A stretch of 64,000 nt of DNA from the NCBI RefSeq assembly GCF_964031245.1, contig NZ_OZ035017.1:465402-529401 (forward strand), written 5' to 3'. The position numbers were made by a program, and so were the translations under genes. The first letter of the stretch is position 1. Every line of letters begins with the position of its first letter. Origin of the DNA: Rickettsiella endosymbiont of Miltochrista miniata. GTDB lineage: Bacteria; Pseudomonadota; Gammaproteobacteria; Diplorickettsiales; Diplorickettsiaceae. Below are positions 47,085-55,699 of the stretch, in pieces. The notes under the pieces were generated by a model. It saw only the letters and a list, made by a program, of their open reading frames with translations, did not search any database and was not told where the DNA came from.

Positions 47085-47480
47085 ACTTGGATAAAACATG
47101 TAAACCGTATATAGATCAAAGCGTAATTTTTTTACGAAGGAACCATAATTAGGACAACAATATTATAGAAAAAAAATCAAGTTTATGGGCGCGTACTTAA
47201 ATTTATATTAGCGTTTAGTTAGTATCGGAGGTTAGCCAAGAAAGTGCCATTAAATATGTTATTGTAAGAAATCAAATTAAGGAGTATATGAGTAGCGCAA
47301 TCGATAACATGACTTTTTTGAAATATTTAAAAATAATAAGAACATAGGAAAAAAAATGTATAAAAATGTTAATTTTAATAAAGATTTGTCCATAAAAAAT
47401 ATTATCTTAATAGACAAATATTCTAAGCTTGCTAAGCTATCTTTTCTAATTCTATGTTCTTTATAGAAAGAGAGATACCC
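47085..47480. other. 395-base stretch without a recognised gene
   Basis: AT-rich, between the broken LuxR-PAS gene and the FAD oxidoreductase. It includes a 19-codon frame at 47288 with an AAGGAG site and a 36-codon frame at 47356. No tRNA or strong terminator was seen. Confidence 0.5.
47356..47466 (+). CDS. Possible 36-residue leader peptide
   Basis: ATG 47356 follows AGGAAAAAAA, and the frame ends 15 bases before the FAD oxidoreductase start. The peptide is Lys/Ile-rich with a hydrophobic end (KLAKLSFLILCSL). It may be a leader or chance frame; nothing else supports it. Confidence 0.2.
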   Translation: MYKNVNFNKDLSIKNIILIDKYSKLAKLSFLILCSL

Positions 47481-48782
47481 ATGAAAATAGAAAATTACCC
47501 TCTCACTAAATTAGAAGTTGCTATCATCGGCGGCGGATGGTACGGATGTGAAGTTGCTAAATCAATAAAAACAGAAAAACCAGAATTTTGCGTTACAATT
47601 TTTGAAAAAAATTCTGAGATAGTTGATGGAGTTTCTGGGACTTTTGGTAATAGACTCCATGTGGGTACGCACTATCCTCGCTCTTCAGTTACAAGAGAAT
47701 TTTGTCATGAAGGGTATAAAGAATTTTATGCAGCTTATCCCGAGTTAATAAACGAGCATAGTCACTCAATCTATGGATTAGGTATTACTGATGCTGAAGG
47801 CAATCCATCAAAGGTTGGCAAAGATGAATTTGCAGCAGTTTGTCGCGAATTTGGAGATGCAAAGGAATTGCCAATTAGTAAATATCCTAATCTGCATTAT
47901 GTTGCAGACATTAAGGAACCTAGCCTTGTTATGGGTACTCAATTGCGCAATTTTTTTAAGAAAAAATTAAAGAACATCGGAGTACATATACGTTGCAATG
48001 CGACTATTGTGAATATAAAAAGCGTTGATACTAAACTGGTTATCAAAACCATCGATGGAGAAAAGCTTACATTCGATTACGTTATCAATGCCACAGGATT
48101 TCAAGCATTACTACCGAAAGAGCCTTTGGGATTAAATATTTTTTATCAAGCTTGCTTTGCTTTAGTTTATACACAAAATATGCCATCAGTTAAACCGTTT
48201 TCTTTTATCGTAATGGATGGAAAATTTCCCTCATTAATGCCCTATGATGATCGTATTGATAAAAATAGTTCCGTCTCAAAATACATGTTGACACATGCAT
48301 CTATCACGCTTTCTGAAAAATGTCATACTTTAAAAGATGCAGAAAATATATTTTCACAAATGGCTGCTTCTATGGAGGGCTCATTAAAAAATAAATGTGA
48401 AAATGAAATAAAGAGATTTTATCCAGATTTTGAGAAAGAATTTACTTATCTCACCTATATGGGTGTAGTTTTAGCTAAAGTTCAAACGCCAGAAGATTTT
48501 CGTGGCGCGATTACCTTCAAAGCAGGAGGGGTTATTTATTTTATTCCAGGAAAAATATCTAACGTTTTTCAAGTATCTCGAGAAGTGCTTTCTTTTATAA
48601 ATTCAGAAAATATTCTCGCGGAAGAAAATTATTCTTATATTAAAGATGGAATATTTGATCGTGCTAAAAAATCATCCTTCCAGCAAACTTCTATTTCGAG
48701 GGTTTCTTTTTTTAGAAATAAGGCTTCAAATGAAGTTTTATCCTTATCTGAAATAGCACAAAATTCTATTTGCAAAAAATAA
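47481..48782 (+). CDS. FAD-dependent oxidoreductase (DAO-like fold)
   Basis: A 433-residue flavoprotein with the N-terminal dinucleotide-binding VAIIGGGWYGCEVA, the FEKN acidic end of beta-2, and a second FAD contact FDYVINATGFQALLP near residue 205. Segments such as GTFGNRLHVGTHYPRS recall oxidases acting on amines or hydroxy acids, but the substrate is unknown. ATG 47481 has a GAGAG site and is preferred to ATG 47454. The kinase gene follows after 25 bases in the same direction, so the oxidoreductase and sensor are probably co-expressed. Confidence 0.82.
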   Translation: MKIENYPLTKLEVAIIGGGWYGCEVAKSIKTEKPEFCVTIFEKNSEIVDGVSGTFGNRLHVGTHYPRSSVTREFCHEGYKEFYAAYPELINEHSHSIYGLGITDAEGNPSKVGKDEFAAVCREFGDAKELPISKYPNLHYVADIKEPSLVMGTQLRNFFKKKLKNIGVHIRCNATIVNIKSVDTKLVIKTIDGEKLTFDYVINATGFQALLPKEPLGLNIFYQACFALVYTQNMPSVKPFSFIVMDGKFPSLMPYDDRIDKNSSVSKYMLTHASITLSEKCHTLKDAENIFSQMAASMEGSLKNKCENEIKRFYPDFEKEFTYLTYMGVVLAKVQTPEDFRGAITFKAGGVIYFIPGKISNVFQVSREVLSFINSENILAEENYSYIKDGIFDRAKKSSFQQTSISRVSFFRNKASNEVLSLSEIAQNSICKK

Positions 48783-48807
48783 TAAACATCGCTTAAAAGG
48801 TATTTTT

Positions 48808-50355
48808 ATGAAAAGTGAAAAAAATTGGTTAAATAATAATTTAATTTTGCAGTTGGTGGATCTTTTACCCGTTTCTGTCTTTTGGAAAGATAGAAACGGT
48901 GTTTATTTAGGATGCAATATCAATTTTGCTTTAGCGCTTGGTTTTAATTCTATAGAAGAAATTTTAGGTAAAACAGATGATGATCTCGCAACGAGAGATT
49001 TGAGTGAACATTATCGAAAAGATGATAAAGAAGTTATTGTGTCGGGTGTTCCAAAATTGAATATTGAAGAAGAACAAAATTTTCCTGATGGTAGGAAGCT
49101 AACTATCTTAACAAGTAAAGTCCCTCTTTTTAGTAAAGACATGGAGATAATTGGAGTTTTGGGTGTTTATAATGATATTACGCCATTGAAGCGGGCTAAA
49201 GAAAAAGCTGAAGCTGCCAATCAAGCTAAAACTGAATTTATCATGAATATGAGCCATGATCTCCGTACGCCTTTGGCAGGAATAATTGGTCTTTCAAGTT
49301 TACAAATCAATGAAGCAACCAGTGCTCAGGAACAAAAATATGGTGAATGGATACATAATGCTGGAAATCAGCTTTTAGAATTACTTAATTCTGTGATAGA
49401 GGTAACTACTGCTGAGCATCAAATTGAAAACATAAAAAAAGAAAATATTAATTTACTGCAATTCGTAGAGGAACTACAAGCGCTGATGCAGCCCGCTATA
49501 GTAGCTAAGAGGTTGGATTTTCTTATAAAACTCGATAATCATTTGCCCCTGGTTATTAGCGACCGCATTAAACTTAAAAGAATTATACTTAATCTTTTAT
49601 CAAATGCCTTAAAGTTTACAAAACAAGGAGCTATAAGTTTAACAATCAATTTATTAACCCTAACAGAAGATAAAGCCGCAATAAAAATATCGGTGATGGA
49701 TACCGGTATTGGTATTAGTAAAGATAAACTTGAAAAAGTATTTGATCGTTTTTATCGTGTTCATCCCTCGTATCTTGCTGAATATACTGGTTATGGTCTT
49801 GGTTTATACTTAGTCAAAAAAGCTACCGAATTATTAGGTGGTAAAATAAACGTTTCTAGTGAAGAAGGAAAGGGTAGTTGTTTTAGTCTAGAGTTTAACT
49901 TTAGTTTAGCTGAACTAGATTCCAATGCTAAATCTCCTACAACTTCAGAACCGACGTTTGAGTTTCAAGGTATTGCGGACAAATTAAAGGGCGCAGTTCT
50001 GGTTGCTGAAGATAATACTTTAGTTTTATATGTCGTTAAAAAAATGTTAACAAGCTTAGGTTGCCAAGTTATAACGGCATCAACGGGCAAAGAAGCATTA
50101 CAGGCTTTAAAAACGCAAGCGTTTAATTGGGGAATATTAGATATAGGTTTGCCGGGATCAGATGGGATAGAAGTCACAAAACAATATCGCGAATGGGAGC
50201 AGTTAAACAATAAGTCTCGGTTACCAATTTTTGCCTTGACTGCCCATGCCGAGGATAAAGTTGAGCACCATTGTAAAGCAGCAGGTTTTGATCAGGTTCT
50301 ACTTAAGCCTTTTACTGAAAAGGATATCAAAATTATCCAAAAATTTTTACAATAA
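48808..50355 (+). CDS. PAS-domain hybrid sensor histidine kinase
   Basis: The 515-residue protein has no membrane helices. It has a PAS domain (about residues 15-128, FWKDRNGVYLGCN), a HisKA domain with His150 in FIMNMSHDLRTPLAGI, a HATPase domain (N-box LNLLSNALKFT, DTGIGIS, GYGLGLYLVKK), and a C-terminal receiver (Glu401/Asp402 in VAEDNT, phospho-acceptor Asp445 in ILDIGLPG, Lys500). It is a soluble sensor that would transfer phosphate His-Asp internally and then needs an HPt or other acceptor; none is adjacent. Position between two flavoenzymes suggests it senses their substrate, product or redox state; this is inference. Confidence 0.93.
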   Translation: MKSEKNWLNNNLILQLVDLLPVSVFWKDRNGVYLGCNINFALALGFNSIEEILGKTDDDLATRDLSEHYRKDDKEVIVSGVPKLNIEEEQNFPDGRKLTILTSKVPLFSKDMEIIGVLGVYNDITPLKRAKEKAEAANQAKTEFIMNMSHDLRTPLAGIIGLSSLQINEATSAQEQKYGEWIHNAGNQLLELLNSVIEVTTAEHQIENIKKENINLLQFVEELQALMQPAIVAKRLDFLIKLDNHLPLVISDRIKLKRIILNLLSNALKFTKQGAISLTINLLTLTEDKAAIKISVMDTGIGISKDKLEKVFDRFYRVHPSYLAEYTGYGLGLYLVKKATELLGGKINVSSEEGKGSCFSLEFNFSLAELDSNAKSPTTSEPTFEFQGIADKLKGAVLVAEDNTLVLYVVKKMLTSLGCQVITASTGKEALQALKTQAFNWGILDIGLPGSDGIEVTKQYREWEQLNNKSRLPIFALTAHAEDKVEHHCKAAGFDQVLLKPFTEKDIKIIQKFLQ

Positions 50356-50536
50356 ATTAAATCGTCGTATTTTTTCATCGACTTATTTTATAAGCTTTAA
50401 AAAACATATTTTTTAAAAAATTAATTAAAAAATTTATTTTTTTGTTATACTTCCTTAATAAATTACAAACATAATTATTTTTCGTTTGTAAATCGAAATT
50501 AAAAAAATATTTACATTGTTATTAGGAGTATATTGT

Positions 50537-51547
50537 TTGACACATAAAGTTGCTGTGGTTGGTGCTGGTATTATTGGAATGACCAATGCGATTGTTCTTT
50601 TAGAAAATGGATTTGATGTGACTGTTTTTACTAAAGATGATCCCTTAGCTACTAATTCAGATGCAGCGGTAGCAACCTGGTTTGCACCAAATAATGATAA
50701 GGCTTTATTACAAAAATATTGTTTAAAAAGTTTGGAAAAATTTGATGAGTTAATAAAATATAAAACCCCAGGTGTTGATAAGATTTCAGAGCTTCTTTAT
50801 TTCAAAACAGAAAGTGATTTTAAAAATAGTGTTTGGGCAAAGGAATCAGTAAGAAAATTGGTTGAATTGTCTGAAGATACCGCTGCGCAATTAAAGATAG
50901 ATGGTTTTCCGTTTAGTGTGTTGGTCAAAATACCGCTCATCAATCCTATTTTTTACCGTCCACATATGTTAGAACACTTTAAGGGTTTAGGCGGTAAATT
51001 AATAGAACAAGAAATAATTTCATTAAATGATCTGGTTAAGTCTTATCCTATTGTTATCAATAGCCCGGGCTGGGAAGCTAAGCAGTTAACGCTAGATGAT
51101 TCTGTCTATCCCGTACGTGGTCAAACTGAAATATGTGTAATCCGAGATATAAAAAACGATTATTCGCTTAATGTGGAAGCTTTAAATGCTTATGTTGTTT
51201 TTCGTCCTGCAACCAAGGGCGATGGAGACTGTGTGCTTGGAACAACGTATCAAATTAATGATACGGACAGAAAAATTAGAGCGAGCGATAAACAAGATAT
51301 TATTAGCAAAATCTCAACTTTTTTTCCGATCATAAAAGATGTTAACACTCACTCAAAAGTAGGGATCCGTTGCGGCCGTAATGAAGTGCGCGTCGAGGAA
51401 CAAAGAGTCGGTGAATCCATGATAGTGCATTGCTATGGACACGGTGGCAGCGGCTATAGCGCCTCTTGGGGAAGTGCTCATAAAGTTTTGGAGCATTGTA
51501 ATGAGTTTGTAAATGCTAAGACTCAACAAGCTAGACCAAAAATTTAA
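50537..51547 (+). CDS. D-amino-acid oxidase-like FAD-dependent oxidoreductase
   Basis: The 336-residue protein has VAVVGAGIIGMTNAIVLLEN at the N-terminus, VINSPGWEAKQLTLDDSVYP followed by VRGQTE, GIRCGRNEVRVEE and the hallmark HCYGHGGSGYSASWGSAHKV, a pattern close to eukaryotic-type D-amino-acid and D-aspartate oxidases. These oxidise D-amino acids to keto acids, ammonia and peroxide. The start is TTG 50537, with AGGAG nine bases upstream; the frame to 50516 lacks a ribosome site. It overlaps the convergent transporter gene by 4 bases. Confidence 0.86.
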   Translation: MTHKVAVVGAGIIGMTNAIVLLENGFDVTVFTKDDPLATNSDAAVATWFAPNNDKALLQKYCLKSLEKFDELIKYKTPGVDKISELLYFKTESDFKNSVWAKESVRKLVELSEDTAAQLKIDGFPFSVLVKIPLINPIFYRPHMLEHFKGLGGKLIEQEIISLNDLVKSYPIVINSPGWEAKQLTLDDSVYPVRGQTEICVIRDIKNDYSLNVEALNAYVVFRPATKGDGDCVLGTTYQINDTDRKIRASDKQDIISKISTFFPIIKDVNTHSKVGIRCGRNEVRVEEQRVGESMIVHCYGHGGSGYSASWGSAHKVLEHCNEFVNAKTQQARPKI

Positions 51548-52293
51548 TCTTTCTTCGATTTGTTATGTCTATTCTGATAGTCCGTATTAAGACTAAACGG
51601 ATTAAAATTAGTTTGCGTATCGTAGATATCTAAATTTTCAATTACTTTTAAATGTTTAGCGAGACGTATTGAAAAGGGTAACAGCAAGAGCTCGATAGAG
51701 ACCATAAATGCCCATGAGGCTAACATATGGTGTATGAAATGTTTAATGTTTGGAATCAAGTCATAAAAGGCGATAGGCGCATAGATCAATTCATTAAACG
51801 TATAAGCCGTTAAAGTAGATCCTATAAATCGTAGGCCCATATACTTACCTTTTAAGCTGATTTTTAGTTTGGCCACTATATAAGAATTAATGCTTTCGGT
51901 GATTAAATAACTTAATATCGCCGCTAAAATGATACGATTGTTGGTATATAAAAAAGTGGTTATAGCGACTCGTGAGATAGAATCAGGAGCAAGTAAAGCG
52001 ATAACTAGTTGGCCATAGAGGATGAAGATTAAAAAAAATAATAGGGCTGTCCATACCGCCATTCTTGCATGCTTATATCCATAGACTTCGGTAATAATAT
52101 CAGAAATGAGATAGGTTAAAGGAAATACTATCGAGCCAGCTCCCGTATTGAGTCCAAAGATATGTATTTGTCTTGGGTCAAACCAATTAGAAGCGAAAAA
52201 AATCAACGTATAGGCAAAGATGAATAGCCATAAATATTTTTGTCTAATACTGCTGGGTTGCACACCATCGATCTTTGCCGCTTCTAAGCTCAT
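51544..52293 (-). CDS. Queuosine precursor transporter, VUT/YhhQ family (copy 1)
   Basis: A 249-residue protein with about six membrane helices and the VUT/YhhQ core NTGAGSIVFPLTYLISDIITEVYGYKHAR. E. coli YhhQ imports queuosine precursors (preQ0/preQ1) for tRNA wobble modification. The conserved Asp and the EVYG motif are intact. It is the last gene of an operon with a paralogue 46 bases upstream, a 100-residue protein and an S24-like regulator. Overlaps the DAO-like gene by 4 bases. Confidence 0.88.
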   Translation of the reverse strand: MSLEAAKIDGVQPSSIRQKYLWLFIFAYTLIFFASNWFDPRQIHIFGLNTGAGSIVFPLTYLISDIITEVYGYKHARMAVWTALLFFLIFILYGQLVIALLAPDSISRVAITTFLYTNNRIILAAILSYLITESINSYIVAKLKISLKGKYMGLRFIGSTLTAYTFNELIYAPIAFYDLIPNIKHFIHHMLASWAFMVSIELLLLPFSIRLAKHLKVIENLDIYDTQTNFNPFSLNTDYQNRHNKSKKD

Positions 52294-52339
52294 ACCTTAG
52301 CTTTCCTTCAAATTTATTTTTTAATTACATGCTAGCTAT

Positions 52340-53077
52340 CTAAAGGCTTAAGTTGTTAAATCCATTATTTCCAGGAATGTAATTTACTTCAAATTTAAAA
52401 AAATTAAACTGTGTGTTTTGGTCATATATGTCTATTGTTTCTATTTTTTTTACTTTTTCAATTAAAAAAATGATGAACGGTAAGCTAATAAGCAAAGTGA
52501 GCACGCTAATAAAAGCAGTTGAAATGAATTTTAGATCAATAAAAGCTTCATTATAGTTAATAAGATTAAAAATTGTTCCACTGATAACCATCGAAAATAA
52601 AACCGAAATAGCCAGTCGAAATTTTATATAATATCCATTCAATCTCAGTTTTAATTTTGCAAGGAAAAATATATTAAATGGTTCGGCAACATAATAACTT
52701 AGCATAAAGATAAACGAGCTTTTTAAATACGTCGTTAGGATCGAATTAAACGTTAGGTTATGGACGGCATAACTGGGACTAGGTAAATTGATTATAAATA
52801 GCGCATAAAAAATTGACAGCATATTGAAAAAAAATCCACACCATACCGCGCGTCTGGCGTTTTTATAGCCATAAACCTCGGCAATGAAGTTAGATAATAG
52901 AAAAGTAATAGGGCAAATAAGTATTCCTGCATTAACCGTTATATGTTGGAAAGAAATGCTGCATATAACAAACCAACTGCTAAGTAGGCTCAACATGGCA
53001 TAGGTTAGTGTTAAATACCATAAGCATTTAGCATCTAAATTAAGATAAAAATTATTATTCGGTTTTTGGCTGATCAA
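52340..53077 (-). CDS. VUT/YhhQ family transporter paralogue (copy 2)
   Basis: A 245-residue paralogue of the neighbouring transporter with the same helix layout. The core reads NAGILICPITFLLSNFIAEVYGYKNAR: EVYGYK is kept, but the Asp of the first copy (LISD) is Asn here. It is AT-richer in codon use and more diverged. It may transport a different precursor, form a heteromer with copy 1, or be decaying. The start overlaps the upstream 100-residue gene by 23 bases. Confidence 0.8.
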   Translation of the reverse strand: MISQKPNNNFYLNLDAKCLWYLTLTYAMLSLLSSWFVICSISFQHITVNAGILICPITFLLSNFIAEVYGYKNARRAVWCGFFFNMLSIFYALFIINLPSPSYAVHNLTFNSILTTYLKSSFIFMLSYYVAEPFNIFFLAKLKLRLNGYYIKFRLAISVLFSMVISGTIFNLINYNEAFIDLKFISTAFISVLTLLISLPFIIFLIEKVKKIETIDIYDQNTQFNFFKFEVNYIPGNNGFNNLSL

Positions 53078-53357
53078 TCTTAACTTCCTCGAAAGTGATA
53101 ACTAAACCCTTAGCAATGGTTTTCCCAACGGCTAAACCCACTTTTTCATTAATTTTTGGGTGGGATTTTTTTAAATCACCGGCATTAAAGTCATTCCATG
53201 TTTCTTTAAAGATATGTCGTTTAAAAGGAAGGGCACAGGTAACAATGAGATAATTATTTTTCATGCATAGACTATGCGGTCTAATTTTTTCTCTATTTAT
53301 ACCAAGATAAAGACAAAATAAACTATCGAGTTTTTTTGCTAACATTTTTAATAGCAT
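53055..53357 (-). CDS. Small unknown protein in the VUT operon
   Basis: A 100-residue protein that I do not recognise. It is basic at the N-terminus (LAKKLDSLFCLYLGINREKI) and mixed alpha/beta after that, with a single Cys in LIVTCALPFK; no signal peptide. A GGAGG site lies just upstream of ATG 53357. It starts 17 bases after the regulator stop and overlaps the next transporter by 23 bases, so it is a firm member of the operon. Confidence 0.65.
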   Translation of the reverse strand: MLLKMLAKKLDSLFCLYLGINREKIRPHSLCMKNNYLIVTCALPFKRHIFKETWNDFNAGDLKKSHPKINEKVGLAVGKTIAKGLVITFEEVKIDQPKTE

Positions 53358-53374
53358 AGACCTCCATGTGGCTG

Positions 53375-54037
53375 TTAAGTTTTAGCGTTGACTTGTACTA
53401 CCACTCCAAGGATAGAATGTAATTGTGGGTTTAAAATCAGTGGAGGGGTGCTATTATCATAAGCCATTAGCAATGTTGTATTGGTCTCAAGATTAATTTT
53501 TCTAATCAAAATTTGACGATTATTTTCTATTTTAACGGCAATTAAGCTCTCGTTTTCTAGCGCTGCATTCGGATCAATGATAAAAATGGATCCTTTTTTA
53601 AAGATAGGTTTAATTTCTTCTTCGGATAACAGCGCAATTAAGTCTTTAGCTGTAGTATTTAACTTAATCTGTATTTGGCCAATTTTATCCTGCGTGGTTG
53701 CATTAAAAGAATAAAGCGGTAATTCGGTCTCTTTATTAAAAAAAAATGGTTGTTGATCCTGAATAGTTATTTCTAATTCGTTGCTAAGTCCCATCAATAA
53801 ATCATTAACCGTGATATTGAAACCATCTAATTTAAAAAACTCGACAATTTTATATAAGGTATCAATTCTAGGATTGTTAACACGTTTAGTGGGTTCTATA
53901 TGAATTAATCTTAACAAGACAGAATGTGGCATATTTAATGATTTTGCTAGCCGGTACAGCGTGAAGTTGACACCATCACGCGCTGACTTCATCTGCATTA
54001 GGGTTCTTAAGGTAAGATGTATTTTATTAGCATTCAT
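53375..54037 (-). CDS. HTH / S24-like (catalytically dead LexA-type) regulator
   Basis: The 220-residue protein has an N-terminal XRE-like HTH (FTLYRLAKSLNMPHSVLLRL, about residues 25-45) and a C-terminal half built like an S24 domain. The nucleophile position of the SMxP motif is Glu141 (EIKP), and the Lys position is Arg179 (LIRKI), so it should not self-cleave and is more likely regulated by a ligand or by levels. It heads the operon with the 100-residue protein and two VUT transporters. TTGATACT half-sites lie in the upstream region. Confidence 0.75.
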   Translation of the reverse strand: MNANKIHLTLRTLMQMKSARDGVNFTLYRLAKSLNMPHSVLLRLIHIEPTKRVNNPRIDTLYKIVEFFKLDGFNITVNDLLMGLSNELEITIQDQQPFFFNKETELPLYSFNATTQDKIGQIQIKLNTTAKDLIALLSEEEIKPIFKKGSIFIIDPNAALENESLIAVKIENNRQILIRKINLETNTTLLMAYDNSTPPLILNPQLHSILGVVVQVNAKT

Positions 54038-54344
54038 TGTTGCGCTTCACTATTATTTATTTGCGATATTTTTTTCATATTTGATACTATATCTTAAAGC
54101 ACATGCTGATCCATAACTTAGACTGTGTATTATTTATTACAAGCTACCGTATATTGAATAACTATTCAATTTTTTTGTCAGTATTTTTTTATAAAAAATA
54201 AAAATAAATTAAATCGATAATAGTTGATACTTTCTCAACCATTAGTATCAAATTATATTTGTTCATAAATAATGGAATTAATTTTTTTTCAAAGAAAGAT
54301 TTATATGGATGTCATAGCTACAAAAGTTATATTTGCGGAAATTG
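54038..54344. promoter_or_regulatory. Upstream regulatory region of the VUT operon
   Basis: An AT-rich, 307-base gap upstream of the S24-like regulator; on its other side the unknown membrane-protein gene ends, transcribed in the same leftward direction. It contains three TTGATACT half-sites: one at 54081 about 45 bases before the regulator start, and an inverted pair at 54224 and 54244. A rightward frame at 54259-54504 overlaps the end of the membrane-protein gene and shows no protein features. Confidence 0.5.
54224..54251. promoter_or_regulatory. Inverted-repeat operator candidate for the S24-like regulator
   Basis: TTGATACT at 54224-54231 and AGTATCAA at 54244-54251 are perfect inverted copies with a 12-base spacer. 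The same half-site recurs at 54081-54088, where the -10 region of the operon promoter would fall. Repetition of one octamer in the control region of a repressor-like gene points to autoregulation; this is inference. Confidence 0.5.
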
Positions 54345-54827
54345 CTACATAGTTAAGATAGGTAATAGGTACTCGCCTTTAATTTCCGTCCTATTAGTAC
54401 TGGCTTTACTAAAGAGAGGGGGGAAATGTTCAGTTTGCCTATCAAGCGGTTTTGAAGAATTATTTTCTCCTTCTTGGTTATTTAACTTTGGCGGTGTACT
54501 CTGAGAATACTCCTGATTCATGTCTAAGACTGTTGATGTACTGATTGGACTTGCCCGGTTCATGCCTAAAAATGTTTTTCTTAAATAGGTGTTAAGTTTA
54601 GGTATCCAATTTTCAAGTATATAACTTCCTAGTAATAGGGAGAGGATAGGAGCTCCCGTCATGCCTACTATTAATAAATAAGCAAGGGCAGAAGAGGGTG
54701 TTGGGAACAAAACGACTAAGCCTATCGCCAAACAACAAATTGCCACAAGTCCTATAACTATAGTACTTATAGCTAATCCTAAAGATAATCCATATAATAA
54801 TTTATTTTTTAAACTTATTTCTGGCAT
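54345..54827 (-). CDS. Unknown membrane protein with two helices
   Basis: A 160-residue protein that I do not recognise. Two hydrophobic helices (about residues 12-45 and 50-75) are followed by a hydrophilic Ser/Thr/Asn/Pro-rich tail. ATG 54827 is chosen with a GAGATAG site; GTG 54833 is an alternative. The gene directly follows the coiled-coil gene upstream, so the two form a pair. The double-helix hairpin plus polar tail is seen in some inclusion-membrane and Dot/Icm substrates; only a loose resemblance. Confidence 0.6.
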   Translation of the reverse strand: MPEISLKNKLLYGLSLGLAISTIVIGLVAICCLAIGLVVLFPTPSSALAYLLIVGMTGAPILSLLLGSYILENWIPKLNTYLRKTFLGMNRASPISTSTVLDMNQEYSQSTPPKLNNQEGENNSSKPLDRQTEHFPPLFSKASTNRTEIKGEYLLPILTM

Positions 54828-54832
54828 GGCCA

Positions 54833-55261
54833 CTATCTCATTGAGGGGAAACTACTGACATTCGAATAGCGGCTAGAAGTTTGATTATCCTCTTTATCAA
54901 AGTCATCTCTTTTTTGCTTATAAAAATCACAGTAAGCTTTTTTATCAGGAAATGTACTCAGAAGCTGCTCTAAATCTTTGATTTCCTTTTTAGTGACCTC
55001 GATGTCTTGTTGATATTTCAGAATGTCAGCCTCGTACTTAACGTACATACGATAATTATGATCAAGTTTTTCTCCTAACTGACTTATTTCGTCGGGGTTT
55101 TGAGATGCTTGCGTTAAAGCTGTACTTAATTTTCGCTCTGAATCGTTAACAAACCCTAATCTTCCATTTTTTAATTGAATCGAATCATTAAGCAACTCAT
55201 TCAATGAACGTAAATGCTCTCTTTTTGGATTCAATTGAACGAGTAAATTCTTAGTATCCAT
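54833..55261 (-). CDS. Unknown small coiled-coil protein
   Basis: A 142-residue, almost wholly helical protein with heptad-like patterns (QLGEKLDHNYRMYVKYEADI, QDIEVTKKEIKDLEQLL). It has no signal peptide. It lies immediately upstream of the two-helix membrane protein, co-directional, which suggests the two products act together. Family unknown. Confidence 0.6.
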   Translation of the reverse strand: MDTKNLLVQLNPKREHLRSLNELLNDSIQLKNGRLGFVNDSERKLSTALTQASQNPDEISQLGEKLDHNYRMYVKYEADILKYQQDIEVTKKEIKDLEQLLSTFPDKKAYCDFYKQKRDDFDKEDNQTSSRYSNVSSFPSMR

Positions 55262-55699
55262 TTTTTAATCCTTGAGTAGGTTTATGCTCGTTCATTATGA
55301 TACATTTTTTAAAACATGATTAACAGTTTATTTGTAGTGGACAACGCTGAGTTACTAATTTTTAAGTCTTTTTTGTGAGATAGGTTGGTCGAGATGAGAG
55401 GACCCCCGGCCCCTAACTCCCGAAGCTGATGTATAGTTTAAAAAACAATTAATAATCAAACACTTGTGATACTTTGCGCTAATGATAAGCAATTGAAAAC
55501 CACGGTGATTTTGGTACATTCTATTTCGGCCTGGTACAATTCTGGTACATCTATTTTTTTGAAAATTTTATAAAAAAATAAATTAATTTTTATAATCTTT
55601 AAAAAAGATAATCCTTTTGATCTAGTCAACTTAAAAAATATAGCTTAGACTTTAAAAGCTACGAAAATAATAGGAAACACTACAATAAAAGGAGTCTTT
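55262..55699. other. 438-base gap at the island's left edge
   Basis: Holds the degraded tRNA-Pro 3'-end copy (55386-55425), then AT-rich sequence leading to the large gene at 55700, which has an AAAGGAG site. No other gene was seen. Confidence 0.55.
55386..55425. mobile_element. Distal attachment-site remnant (copy of the tRNA-Pro 3' half)
   Basis: TGGTCGAGATGAGAGGA, then CCCCCGGCCCCTAACTCCCG..AAG, matches the 3' part of tRNA-Pro at 59575-59621 in the same orientation, with one substitution and a small deletion in the T-loop part. The match ends in the anticodon loop, as expected for an integrase crossover in a tRNA. No acceptor 5' strand or D arm is present, so it is not a functional tRNA. 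Confidence 0.8.

Noticed and set aside
47288-47347. 19-codon small gene with an AAGGAG site
   Set aside because: Very short, no conservation evidence; noted only in the description of the gap.
54259-54504. 81-codon rightward gene
   Set aside because: Overlaps the unknown membrane-protein gene on the other strand, with no ribosome site and no recognisable protein features.
55386-55425. Second tRNA-Pro gene
   Set aside because: Only the 3' half up to the anticodon loop matches; the acceptor 5' strand and D arm are missing and the T-loop part is damaged. It is treated as an attachment-site remnant.
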